From the NCBI RefSeq assembly GCF_900880675.1, contig NC_044199.1, positions 13,318,664 through 13,382,663 of the forward strand: a stretch of 64,000 nt of DNA, in the 5' to 3' direction. A model generated the notes under the pieces. It was not told the DNA's origin and searched no databases. It saw nothing but the letters and a program-made list of their open reading frames with translations. The DNA is from Sparus aurata (taxonomy: Eukaryota > Chordata > Actinopteri > Spariformes > Sparidae). A program made the translations under genes and the position numbers. Below, in pieces: positions 1 to 10,671 of this stretch (position 1 is its first letter; every line of letters starts with the position of its first letter).

Positions 1-700
1 ATAATGTGTAAGGAGAAGTTGGGGTGGCCCAGAAGGGACAGAAGTTGACGTTTGGTGCGGCACGGGGCGCAGACAAAGATTCGGTTTCCGATCGGGAATG
101 AAGCCTAAAACTTGTTTGTGTCATGAGTGATTCTGAGAAAGTCGAGGGGTGTGGAGGTGCCCTCTGTTTTCTCTGCAACGATGGGACCCAGAAGTCGGAG
201 GAGACTGAAGTCAGGGTAACCAGGCCGGAAGCGGGTGGTGATGAGGTGGGGGGAAATGATGAGAATTCTTCCAAGAATGGACAATGAATGGAATCCCATG
301 GTTGTTAGACTGGATCCAGCCGAGGGCTTCAGGTGGGGTGTCGAAGAGTTTGGCTGCTTTGCACCAAAGGTGTACCATGCCAGTGGATGCTGAAGAAACG
401 GCAGAAGTCGGGGTGAATAGGGAGGACTTTGAAAGCACTGGTGATGTCTGTTTTTGAGAGCCGTGACCTTTTCCCGGCGAGTTTGATAAAGGCGATGGCC
501 AGGTCGATGGTGGCTTGAAGGGAGAAGTCCTCACTTGGGATAAAGCTATTGATGCTGGGGGTGATACTGCCGTGGGGTGCTGAAAGATCGATGATGATGC
601 GCTTCTTTCCGGAGTATTTCCTGGTTGCGATACTGAGGAGCTGATGCGGAAGTTAGGAAACGGAGGGCGGGCGAACGGTCCGATCATTAAAACTTTCCTT
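1..700 (-). pseudogene. Reverse transcriptase fragment of a DIRS/Ngaro-type (tyrosine recombinase) retrotransposon, frameshifted
   Basis: Read on the minus strand, this stretch encodes pieces of a reverse transcriptase. A motif-A-like block (LSKTDITSAF, about 460-430) follows an upstream KKRIIIDLS block (about 607-581). Further on come a KLFDTPPEALGW-like block (about 355-310) and an AEKTEG..LDFL block (about 185-130). This order is typical of DIRS/Ngaro-like YR retrotransposons. The blocks fall in three different frames, so at least two frameshifts have occurred. At the position where the catalytic Asp-Asp pair is expected (about 270-255), the sequence reads LGRIL, so the active site is also lost. 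The RNase H and recombinase parts would lie left of the window. Family assignment is from remembered motif patterns; a Gypsy-type RT is the alternative. This is a dead copy. Confidence 0.65.
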
Positions 701-1104
701 AACTTCCTTAGCGAGGGTGCGGTCGACTGAAGATTTTTTGATTACGAAAGAGATGGGTATTTGTGTGGAAGTCCGGGTTGAAAACCTCCTTCAAGTCCTT
801 TATGAGAAACTAGCTTCGGCGAGGTAGGTTGTACGGGCATGCGGGGCGGGCGTGGCCCCCGCCGCAGAAGGAGTAAACGTGGAGGAAGCGACACTGGGAC
901 ACGATGTATCCGGTACTGTTGAAGCCGTTGTAAATCGAACGACCTCCTTGGTGCATGACGGGCCTGCCTTTCTTATCTATCCCGTTGATTACAGGAAAGA
1001 TGACAGAAGGGGTAGATGACACCTGTTTTGGAGGTATGGGTGCTTGTGGAGCTGCTGACTACAGGCGAGAGAAGGCTGAAGCTCTCGTTTGGTTTAGGAG
1101 CAGC

Positions 1105-2511
1105 TCAGTGTGGGTAGCTGTGTATAAAGTGAATTAGTGGTTGCCTGCTGAGGGGGAAGAATGGGTGCTGGCATCCCGGTGCCGATGACCCCAGCCGACA
1201 TGAGCTGCTGGGACTGATGGAGCTGGGAGATGAAAGCTCCCTGCATCCCGGCGTAGGGCGCTGGCACCCGGTGCCAGGTGCTGCGGTTGATGCAAGCTGC
1301 TGTGGTTGCTGGAAGTAGGCGGCGGAGGGCGCCCCGGCTACGGCAAGCTGCTGTGATTGCTGGAGACAGGTAGCAGGGGGCGCTGGCATCCCGGAGCCAG
1401 GAACCCCGGTTGAAGCGAGGTGCTGTGGTTGCTGGAAGCAGGTGGCAGAGGGCGCTGGCATCCCGGAGCCAGGAGCCCCGGTTGAAGCGAGCTCCTGTGG
1501 TTGCTGGAAACATTAAGCCGAGGGCTCTGGCATCTCGGTGCCAGGAGTCCCGGTTGGAGCGAGCTCCTGTGGTTGCTGGAAACAGGAAGCAGAGGGCGCT
1601 GGCGTCTCGGTGCCAGGAGCCCCGGTTGAAGGGAGCTGCTGTGGTTGCTGGAAACTGGAAGCAGGGGGCTCTGGCATCTCGGTGCCAGGAGCCCCGGGTG
1701 AAGCGAGCTGCTGTGGTTGCTGGAAACGGGAAGCAGGGGGCTCTGGCATCTCCGTGCCAGGAGCCCCGGTTGAAGGGAGCTGCTGTGGTTGCTGGAACTG
1801 GATGGCGGTGGGCACTGTGGCGTTTGCCCTTGGGGTTGTAGGTTGCTGTAGCTGATGATGATAATCCTGATAGAAGTTGGAGGGTCCTGGAATCCATCTG
1901 GGTGCTCCCTCTGGAGTGTAGTGATGATGAGAAGTAGTGGCGGAAACTCTGGAGTTGTTTGATCTGGCAGAGGATCTCTGTCTCTGCTTTTGCTGCTGCT
2001 CTTTCTGTTTTCTTTGGGCTGTGTTATTTGATTGTACTGTCCCTTTAACAAGAGCGTTGACGTCACTGCCTGTAGGGGTGTGCGTGATGACATCACCCGG
2101 AAGCGATCTGGTGTCGACGGAACGAGCAGCCATGAGTGTTTTTTTTTTCAAAGATTGGCTGTTGTGATGGCTAGAACTGGATGGCAGTGGGCACCATGAT
2201 GTTGCCCTAGATGTTGTAGGTTGCTGGTGTCGATGATGAAAATCCTGATGGGGATTGGAGGGTCCTGAAATCCATCTGGGCACTCCCTTTGGAGTGGTAG
2301 CAGAAACTCTAGAGTCATTTGATCTGGCTGAGGATCTGTGTCTCCACTTTTGCTGTTGCACTTTCTGTTGTCTATGAGCTTTCTGTTGTCTTTGGGCTGT
2401 AGTATGTATTGTACTGTCCCTTTTAACAGGAGCGTCGACATCGCGGCGTGTTGGGGTGCGCGTGATGACGTCACCCGGAAGAGAGCTGGTGTTGACGGAA
2501 CAAGCTAACAT
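1105..2511 (-). pseudogene. Pro/Gln-rich ORF of the same retrotransposon (gag-like), with one in-frame stop
   Basis: A minus-strand reading frame starts at an ATG at 2511 and stays open to a stop at 1513-1515. It then continues in the same frame to 1105, so a single nonsense codon splits one long ORF of about 468 codons. The first part consists of two similar units rich in Gln, Ser and Pro, each beginning with a Met followed by a SLPGDVIT motif. The second part is a tandem 24-residue repeat (FQQPQQL..TGAPGTEMPEP). No zinc knuckle or other domain is recognised. Its position upstream of the RT fragment on the same strand suggests the gag/ORF1 slot of that element. This is inference from context, not homology. 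The plus-strand frames across it are antisense shadows. Confidence 0.5.
1300..1810 (-). repeat. 72-bp tandem repeat (24-residue coding unit)
   Basis: The phrase ttgctgg recurs at 1357, 1429, 1501, 1573, 1645, 1717 and 1789, exactly 72 bp apart. A further shorter unit begins at 1306 (51 bp, a 21-bp deletion). All unit lengths are multiples of three, so the reading frame on the minus strand is kept. Confidence 0.9.
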
Positions 2512-2515
2512 GCAT
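1830..2515 (-). repeat. Two-copy tandem duplication of about 350-380 bp
   Basis: Positions about 1830-2140 and about 2166-2515 are diverged direct copies. Both share the phrases tggagggtcctg and aatccatctggg. Both also have a stretch of ctttctgttttctttggg type, a tactgtccctttaacag-like stretch, and a gatgacatcacccggaag-like end. Each copy supplies its own Met codon to the minus-strand ORF. Confidence 0.8.
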
Positions 2516-2565
2516 GTGGAGAAAGTTTGGCTTTATTGTCCATTCGGTGAAACAGTATTCATTTG

Positions 2566-3087
2566 TCATTTAAAGTTTTCTGGGAAGTGGCTACTGTCCA
2601 ATCGGCGATTGTAGAAGATGAAAGCTGGTCGGGGGAACTCACCGGAGCGTGGAGACGTTGCGACCAGCGAGTTGTTCGGCCAGTGTTTGTGGAACGATGG
2701 CGGGAGGCTTCGCTTCTCGGAGGTGAAGGAGTCGGCGAACTGTGGCGAACTGCAGCGATTTCCTTGTCCTCTCTTTGCTGCGGAAGGAGGTGGGCTGGGA
2801 GACACGGGGGAGTCGTCAGACGAACTATGATAATCTAGGATGTTGAGGAAAGATGAACCAGGCGGGATGCGAACCATTGATGAGACGAAGTTGGTGCTCT
2901 TCGAACTCGCTCGCGTCCTAGACGGCTGTTGGGCCACTGGAATCGGGGTCTCGGGTACGGAGGTGACGGAAAAGTTGTCGGCTTCTGATGAATGGTGATC
3001 CTGATCTCGTCTGGAAGATCGTCCGAAGGGGAAACTGATATACGAAGTCCATGATGAGGTGAGTAGAGCCTGATGTTGCTCGTACAA
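2566..3087 (-). CDS. Unidentified Ser/Pro-rich ORF, probably part of the retrotransposon
   Basis: A 173-codon open frame on the minus strand ends about 55 bp before the start of the Pro/Gln-rich ORF. The translation is rich in Ser, Pro and Arg, with no recognised domain, signal peptide or membrane segment. It may be the N-terminal part of the gag-like protein of the same element, split from the following ORF by stops, or chance coding in a GC-rich element. The expression signal is unknown. Confidence 0.3.
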   Translation of the reverse strand: MYEQHQALLTSSWTSYISFPFGRSSRRDQDHHSSEADNFSVTSVPETPIPVAQQPSRTRASSKSTNFVSSMVRIPPGSSFLNILDYHSSSDDSPVSPSPPPSAAKRGQGNRCSSPQFADSFTSEKRSLPPSFHKHWPNNSLVATSPRSGEFPRPAFIFYNRRLDSSHFPENFK

Positions 3088-3439
3088 ATGTTTGGATGTG
3101 CTCGGGCGAGGCGATGTCGCGTGATCTCGTATGGGTACGAGAGCGCAGAATACGAGAGCGAAGACGAGGAGAGGGTTAGGTGGTTATTTATAGGAATATC
3201 GGAAGTTGGCGCTGTTGAGATCTGGTCCTGCTCCTGAAATTCGCCATATAAGCTTCAACATAAGCTAACCTGTATTGCCTGGTATTGTATTTAATGTTAA
3301 TGCCTGTCATAGGTCGGATTATGAGTGTTTTTTTACTTACTGTTGCTTTTACCTAAGCTTTGCTCGACTTTGTTGTCCCTGTGTTTATCTCTGTGTATAT
3401 TTTTCTATCTTCCTGAAAATTAGTTCTTGGCACTGAGTG

Positions 3440-3525
3440 TAACCCCTCTAACTGAGGAGCAACGGAGTCAAATTCCTTGCGTGTGTAAACATACGCTACT
3501 CAGCCAATAAAGCTGATTCAGAGAG
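3440..3525 (+). mobile_element. LINE-type 3' tail fragment
   Basis: The phrase gagtcaaattccttgcgtgt is followed by aaacatac and ccaataaagctgattcagag. This arrangement is the characteristic 3' terminus of common teleost non-LTR retrotransposons, recognised from memory. No coding part of the element is visible upstream, so this is a 5'-truncated copy. Confidence 0.55.
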
Positions 3526-4386
3526 TTTGCCATATACCCAGGAGAAGCCTCCATGTGGGATTTTCAGGCTGGGTTTCAGGCAACCCTGTTATCCCACGGG
3601 TGCAGCCATTTAATTTGACTCTATAGAGCACATCAAAGAAATTAGCAGCGCCGGGGACATGAAGCTGTAAATTATTTTTAATTAAGAAAAGCCTTAAGAG
3701 GGAGCCAAAAGTGCAGGGACAGAAGGATTGGTTCTTTAACTTTCTTCTAGAATGACTAAATTGATGTGTATTTAAAGTGTCCTACAGTATTTATCAGCTT
3801 GCATCGTAGAAAAAAATGGCATACAGTATAAATTCAACATAATCTTGACTGGTTCGAGACGAAAAATCGGTGCTCTGTCCAATCTACGCAAACAAATGTC
3901 TCAGTGTCTAAGTGGCTGTCATGATCAGAGGCTCTCCACATCCAGGAATCTATCCCCGGTCACCTTTTCACAGGGACAGGACCCTTCCAACATAAACTCG
4001 CACACAAACGTATCCACAGACAGCCGCAAAGAAGGAGTCTGGCCACGAGACTATAAACATGCCAGAGGAGATTCAACAGCATTACACACTATTAGGAAGA
4101 ATTTACAGCGTCAACAGGCCTGCAAGAGAGAGAGAGAAAGAGCTGGAAGCTGTGTTTGAACTATGATCGGTGAGCTGATAAGCTGCTTGGAAGAAAGTAG
4201 TGGGGCAACCTGATAAATAACTTGACTTTTATGTGCAGTGTGAGCGGCCCGCTGATGAATAAGGGGCTATCCATATTCATGATGATGGTGAAAAACTATC
4301 AGTTTTTTCCTTTGGCCAAGATAAATTAGTGTTAATTGTTCAAATAATACACTGCGAAAGGTGTGGCGTAAGGGATAATGGCCGAC

Positions 4387-4464
4387 GAGGTGTTCATTAA
4401 CAGAAATGAATCGGACGACGCGGAGGCGTGAACCGTCCGATTCATTTCTGTTAATGGACACCTC
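4387..4464. repeat. Near-perfect 31-bp inverted repeat (hairpin)
   Basis: Arms 4387-4417 and 4434-4464 are reverse complements with a single mismatch. They are separated by 16 bp that themselves contain a small acgc/gcgt stem. Outside the arms, looser complementarity extends to about 4355 and 4492 (ggataatg against cattatcc). This is probably the palindromic end or core of a non-autonomous transposon. Confidence 0.85.
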
Positions 4465-6206
4465 GAAGGGCATTATCCCACTTATACCATGGTCACTTGC
4501 CAAAGAAAAGAAATTCGGACCATTAATTTACATTTTCATGCGTTTTACAATCAAAATATAAAGTTTTTCACAAGCCATAACTTAGTTTCCCTGGTAACAC
4601 CTGAGAGTTTGACTAATACCTGGAACAATCATTACTCTCACGTAAGATTCTTATGCAACGGAAACGTTGTTCACTCTTCCAGTAAATATGACGGATCATA
4701 GATACGACTTGGCAACGGGAGATATTCTAGTCCGCTCAGCGATGAGCCAGAAAGCTAACGTTATGCTAGCAAGATTCAAAGTCAATAACATTGCATACGG
4801 TTGACAAACAGTAAATATAATTTGACAGTATGCTTGCTAACATGAATAGCTAGCTAACCAGTCATGTCATTGTCCCCAAATCAATAGCAAGATTTCCACG
4901 AACAAATGACCGGCCGTGTGTAACGTTACTGTGGCCGCAGCCTGAAGCAGAGAGCTGAACAGCGAACGGGATGTGAGATTATTTGCATATCAGCAAATTT
5001 AGAGGGGAAGTGAACTTTCTGCAGCTTGTGTGTTACAGTCGCCACCCTGTGGTGTTCAGAGGATAAGACACTGAAGGACTGACGGACTGAACTCAGTGCT
5101 GGAAATAAAATATTCAGATTTGATAAGCCAGCTAGCGCATTGATTTACAGCAGTGAACAGTCAATTTGACTGGAACTACTTAGTAGGTGTCCGTATATCA
5201 CTTTTTAACCTACACCCTCCAGCCAATCAGAATCGAGTATTCACCCAGACCATGGTATAATGTATTTTCAATCACAGTATAAGACTTTTTTTTTTATTAT
5301 CAAGACCAGTACACAGGCCTCATGAATATCCCACAGTGTATTATCACTATTTTCCCTGTCCTGTCTTGTTGTTTTTTTTCCATCACATAAAAGTCAAGAA
5401 TTGGGAATTTCTGCAATAAACCCAACGTTTTTCTGCAAACAACAGACTTGTTGAAACTTTACTTTTATCTATGTTGCAGCTTTTCTTTTCTATAGGTTCG
5501 GTTTTCGGTCTGTCTTATTTTGTGACTTTCTGTGCTTATGCCCCCAGTTACTGTAGATGAATGGTTTCAAAGCTTGTGTTTTTTTTAAGCCTTCCTTCAC
5601 TCTGCGTCGGTTCGTCTGCCTGCCTGTGTCATTATCCCCTGTGGCGTTCTGCTTTGTCCCAAGTTCTTGTATTTTTCTTCTTTTTTTTTTTCTAGGATTC
5701 TCCTGTGCCTGTCGTTTTGTTGGCAGCCTTTTTATCACCTGCCTTTTTGTTACCTGCATTTTGTTTGCCTCTGTATCCTCTATTTGGGCCCTCTTTAGCA
5801 GTGGTCTTTGGCTTGCCCAGCTTTGATGTCACCATCACCTGCTTCACCTCTCAAAATGAATGCCAGCTGATATAAGCAATGTGAATGTGAATGTGACACG
5901 CATTGATGCATATAAAATGTACAAACTTCAAATTATCCGTGGTTTGCAGAAATGTAAAAAAAAGAAAAAAAGAAAAAAAAAAAAGGCAACATTTCATTCT
6001 GGATTTTTTTTTTGCATGCAAGACTTCTGGAATGTATCACAATGTGAAGTCAGTACATTCAAATCAACACCCAGTACCAGGAGTAGGAGTCCTATCAAAC
6101 CGTACAGAGAACGTGCAGTGTCACATTTATAGTTTATACGATGAAGGGAGACATATCAGCACTCTTAGTGCCAAGTTGTCTCAGACGATCTACATCTCCT
6201 AACGTG

Positions 6207-6500
6207 ACTGCAGGATCCCCATGCGGCCTCTTCAGGGGTATTTTTTTGCCATCAAAGCGATATTGTTCCACACAGAGACTTGGCGATATCAGACTAATGG
6301 ATCTCAAATGAGGTGTGAAAAGCGGCGATCAAAAGGAGCTCTCCAGTGAGAAAAGTTCTAAAATGGAGGAAATATTTTCTTCTCCTGGCGATTATTCGAA
6401 GTTCTTACAGGGCATCGAAATGCACTGATGCTTCAAGTTTCACATGTAAGAAAAAAAAAAAACGTTGCTTGGAAACAGCCGACAGTTACATGTTGTTCCT
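6207..6500 (+). repeat. Diverged direct repeat, copy 1
   Basis: This stretch matches 9037-9382 in order and orientation. Both copies share gactgcagg, ttgttccacacagag, ggatctcaaatgaggtgtga and a gcggcga block. Both then have a ttatt.gaagttctt block and end in gccgacag followed by ttacatgt. It is non-coding, and the family is not recognised. Confidence 0.75.
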
Positions 6501-6929
6501 TTAATGGCAGTTCTGCCTGAAAAAGTTTGTGATTAAATCATCTTTATTCACGTGACGCAAACTTCTTAGGCTCGTCACACTGAAGGCTACATGTTGACAA
6601 CCTCATGATGAGTAATTCAACCACTCCCAATGTCACAGAACCTACACTTTATGTCTGTGGATGTTACATGGAGATCACACGCCATCAAATAAACAGAATA
6701 CGATGCATGTATTTATCCTATGTGTCATATTATGTCGTATGTATGTGGCCCATAATGCTTTTACATATGGATAATTTTGAAGATAATGTCTCTGGCTTTC
6801 AGTGCAAATCAATAAATCCAAGATGCTCTCAGAATAGTCTGCACTGTGTCTTATGTCATTTTGTTGAGTGTGATCCTTCCTTGTTTTAACAGAGGCTGAC
6901 TGTCTGGCTGAGTTGCTTGTTTGTAGGTT

Positions 6930-7300
6930 TTTGTTCTCCCCCCCCCCCCCCCACACTCATGCAGTGCCACTAGTGCTCAATGCGTCTCCAAGTGCGCACG
7001 ATCAGTCTTGCAGCAGCGCCCTGCAGACCGCCTGCCAGGCATCTGGCCGATCCACGTTTATTTCTGGAGGCGCTGCTTTGTGCCCAGTCCAATCCCTTAC
7101 CAACAGGTGGAGAAGTCGAGTGGAGGGGGCACATCGGTGAAAAAACACACTCTGGAGGGGGAAACTGGACGGCGTCGGAAACTTCGCTTTTTCTCTTGTT
7201 TTCGTCTTCCAGGATTTGTTGCGCGGTGAGCTGAATGCGGTGTGCGCCACTCTGCGTTTTTTTCTTCTTTTTTCCCCCCCCCTTTCTCCACTATAATAAG
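6930..7300 (+). promoter_or_regulatory. Candidate trpc4 promoter region
   Basis: A run of C (6940-6951) is followed by a locally GC- and CpG-richer stretch up to the candidate leader exon. An AT-rich ctataataag lies at 7293-7302. This is a positional inference only; no transcript evidence is available. Confidence 0.25.
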
Positions 7301-7309
7301 ACTGGAATG

Positions 7310-7598
7310 GAAGTCGTGATCAAGAGCGGAGCGAGTCTGGATGTACAGTGGGAGTACTACTAAGTCTCCAAACATGAGAGGGGAGAATGCAGACTAGAGT
7401 AAAAATAAAAGGAGAAAGAGAGAAAGACGGACCCGTTGGCACAAGGCAACCACGCAGATCCACGCTGCAGTGTTTCCACGTTTGAGGGATGCCGAATTCG
7501 AGAAGTTGATTTTAAAGCTTTTTTTTTTCGCGTGTTTTCAGAATGTTCCCAAAGGAGGAATATTGATCTTCTAGGTTCCAATGCCCAACATCCCACAG
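7310..7598 (+). other. trpc4: Candidate non-coding leader exon of trpc4
   Basis: The sequence cccaacatcccacag followed by gtgagtaatc gives a strong donor at 7599. It lies upstream of the first coding exon, whose acceptor at 12118-12119 opens with 71 bp of 5' UTR. A leader exon is therefore required somewhere upstream, and this is the best donor in the CpG-richer block. The 5' boundary is a guess. Confidence 0.3.
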
Positions 7599-8121
7599 GT
7601 GAGTAATCTTGCGCCATAAAACGCACATTCTGCCTCTTTCAGATTAAAAGATGTGACTGGGCGCCTTCAGGGTCCCTCAGCTTGTTACTGATGACGGACC
7701 CCGGCAGCCACAGGGAAGAGTCCTCTCTTATATTTCTTTTTCTACCCGCTATCTTTCCTGGTATCCCTGGAGGCTTTCTCTGGCACACACACAGAAATGA
7801 AAATGTCCACATGTCACCTGTGAGTGTTTGCAGGGCGCCGCTCGGCCACATGCGGCGTGCCAATCCACGCAGACCTGTTGCGGGTTAATCAGTGTAACAC
7901 ATGACAAGTCTTTTTATCTACATGGGGCTTCATGATCTGGGCTGTCTGATCAATGCAACTTTTCAGTTTCAGAAATTCTTCTAAGCACACATATTCCTGC
8001 AACCGCGCTTGATGGTGCTGCACCACAGCGGCTCCTCTTTCTTTTTTTTTTTTTTTTCTAAATATTGATTCCAGGAAACTGTGATTACTAGAAAGAAATA
8101 GCCCTCTGCACGGGAGGCTGA

Positions 8122-8156
8122 GTGTGTGTGTGTATGTGTGTGTGTGTGTGTGTGTG
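8122..8156. repeat. (GT)n microsatellite
   Basis: A run of GT dinucleotides, interrupted once by an A, is seen directly. Confidence 0.95.
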
Positions 8157-8545
8157 ACAATAATAGCACACACAGATATCAGCAGGCCACCCAGACACTC
8201 TACTGTGCTGGTGTTTTTCTGCCCGTAGCCTTATTTCATACATGCTGTATGTTGTGCGCAATCAACAGTAATTGAACCATCAGCAGTTGGCGCACGAGCA
8301 GAGTGGAGGAAAAAATATGTACCTGGCTGAAGCGACAACGTCCATGTCACCTGATATGAGACATGTATACTTCACATGACATTGAAAAAGAGAATCCAGA
8401 GCACAACTATTTGCAATGAACATACAAATGTGTTGTTTTCTGTTCGGCTGAAGTTTATATACAAATATTTTCAAGTCATGATTTTGTTAATTTGAGGCTT
8501 TTAATTTGAAATCTGGTGCTGAGAAGTGGGATGATGTTGTTTTAA

Positions 8546-8856
8546 AGGAGCACTGTGTAGTTTTAGAGAAAGATATTCCTTGGCTGATTTTTATTATTCC
8601 TTTTTTATGCCCAAACATATAAATACTATGACTGAATAAATAAACTTTCATTTTCATACTGTTCACATGTATAAATAAATAAATAAATAAACTTTCATTT
8701 TCATACTGTTCACATGTGGCGGGCCCTGCCACCCTTCTTCCATCAAACAGTATTCTGGGGATCTTATTTTTCACCGAGTACAACCTGTTTATTCTGTTAT
8801 GGAAAAAAAAACAATGATCTGAGTTTGATTCTCCTCCAAAACTACATGGTGCTCCT
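8546..8856. mobile_element. TTAA-flanked MITE, 311 bp
   Basis: The element is bounded by TTAA at 8542-8545 and 8857-8860. The inverted ends read aggagcactgtgtagtttt and, as complement, aggagcaccatgtagtttt. It contains a 36-bp internal duplication (aaactttcattttcatactg block, twice) separated by an ATAA microsatellite. TTAA target sites point to a piggyBac- or Kolobok-mobilised family. Confidence 0.8.
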
Positions 8857-9036
8857 TTAAGATACGCCAATCCTCTAAAAAACAATGTGTAATTGTTATA
8901 TCGGTTGAAAAATCATCTCCAAATAGGCACCAATATCTATCTTTTACTACTAGTCTTCAGTGCAATGCCCTCTCCCTGCACAGCGCATGATTTTCACTCT
9001 ACCGTCTCAAGATTGGAGTGATTCAGCGATGGCTGG

Positions 9037-9382
9037 CGACTGCAGGGTCCCTGTGTGGCCGCTTCAGAGGCTATATTTGCCTTTCTTTAAAAAAAAAAAA
9101 AACGAAATTGTTCCACACAGAGCCACAGCAATATCAAACTAACGCCCAGGATCTCAAATGAGGTGTGAAGAGCGGCGAGCGAAAGAGCTCCCCGGTTAAC
9201 GTCCTAAATGGAGCATGTCTTTTTTTTCTTTTCAAGATGATTATTTGAAGTTCTTTTCTCTCATGGAGGGGAGTTAGAGGGCACAGAGAGCATTTCTGGC
9301 ACCTGTGAAGAGAAGATGACAGGTGATATAATGTGGAAAAAATGCTGCTTAGAAACACCAGCCGACAGTGAGTTACATGTCG
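9037..9382 (+). repeat. Diverged direct repeat, copy 2
   Basis: Second copy of the block at 6207-6500, in the same orientation, with several small insertions and deletions. The pair brackets the candidate leader exon. Confidence 0.75.
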
Positions 9383-9745
9383 TTTATTTGTTTCAATTTT
9401 TTTAATATACTACACCTTGGTGTTCTAAACTTCTATTTCAGTCTGCTTATTTCTGTGGGGAGACTTCATGGTTGCTGGTTCAAAACCACATGATTGGATC
9501 GCTTTTCCAGCTGCTTCTGAGAAAAAAAGCTGCTCGGACTACAAGGTGAAACAGCGTCAACTTGAAATGTATTAACGCACAGGATAGGCAAAAATAAGCC
9601 TTGGCTTCAGCCTATTCCTTTTTCGGTTACAGAGTTTGTTTAAAAAAATGTTTTGTGAGAAAATGTTGAGTGGAAGACTGTATGATAATATTTGCCAGTT
9701 GATTGCACATAATTTAATTATTTAAATTGTAACCGAAATAAAACT

Positions 9746-9770
9746 ATTCATTCATTCATTCATTCATTCA
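9746..9770. repeat. (ATTC)n microsatellite
   Basis: About six tandem attc units are seen directly beside the left end of the following MITE. Confidence 0.9.
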
Positions 9771-9775
9771 ATTAA

Positions 9776-10332
9776 AGGAACAGTTGGCCTTTTTTTTTTT
9801 TTTTTTTTTACTTTTTTTTCAAAACTTTTTTTACTTTCATGCATAGAGGTAGGGAAGACAATTGAGTGATACATCTCATATCATTGCACCAAAGACGAAG
9901 GTACCGTCAGCAGCTGGTAGCTTAGCTTGTTATACTCTGTTTGTGTACAAATGGCATTAAAAACAGCATGTTATAGTTTTCAGTGTGGTTATGTTTCGGA
10001 CTGATTCTTGTTTTGGAGCAACTCCCTGAAGTCATGCCATCACCACGAGGTTGCCAGGCTACCGACGGAGACTCCAGGAAGTTATCACGCCTGCCAAAAT
10101 ATTTGTGAACGTGTCGTGTTTACACTTCAGTTTTTGGACAAATTTAACAGACAAAATATGGCGTGTTAATTGGTGAGCAGTGGAGTTGCTGGCAGGGAGA
10201 TTGTTTTCTCACCTGTGGACAGAGCCGGTAAATAACCCCTGCCGCCTCTGGCTTCATATAGCTGTGACGATCGTCGCATCTGACTAAGCAGGAGAGCAAA
10301 TGCAGGAGACAAAAAAATGTTGAACTGTTCCT
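9776..10332. mobile_element. MITE with AGGAACAGTT termini
   Basis: The left end aggaacagttgg follows TTAA at 9772-9775. The right end, as reverse complement, reads aggaacagttcaac beside TTAC at 10333-10336, which is one change from TTAA. It contains long T runs. The family has the same termini as the element at 46618-47220. Confidence 0.6.
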
Positions 10333-10671
10333 TTACATATGCTATTTTGGTACACAGAGCACAGCGACAGCGGTTTTACACATATTCATAAAAGAGATGT
10401 GTTTTGCCTCTTGTTCTTATGAACTAATTGCACTGCTGCGAGTCTGTTAATCCACTCATTATTCATTTAATACAGTCACGTAGAGAGAGTAATGAGTTTC
10501 CTGAAGGAGGGGGCAGCCGACTGAACTCCTGCTGCTCCTACATAACATGTAACCTTTTCCACTTCGTCTCAGGCTTTTATTTATCCGTGACCCCCTGTTT
10601 TTCGTGTTGCCCTTGTGTTTATGTTGACTTTTTGAACAGCTGTTCAGTGGCTGTAGTCAACTCATCGTTAA

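Larger units (their letters stand above)
3526..6900. other. Intergenic, repeat-rich, no gene recognised
   Basis: No exon-like conservation or long open frame is seen. The stretch holds the hairpin element at 4355-4492, AT-rich DNA with poly-A/T runs (5290, 5940-6010, 6450), and a T/G/C-rich stretch at 5390-5830 resembling retroelement 3' UTRs. It also holds the first copy of a diverged direct repeat at 6207-6500. Short open frames here lack codon bias or domains. Confidence 0.6.

Noticed and set aside
1410..1841. Plus-strand open frame with a repetitive Ala/Val/Arg-rich translation
   Set aside because: It is the antisense of the 72-bp coding repeat. Any array with unit length divisible by three opens several frames at once.
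7097..7375. Overlapping short open frames on both strands near the candidate trpc4 leader exon
   Set aside because: Typical of CpG-rich promoter DNA; no conserved protein or usable start context.
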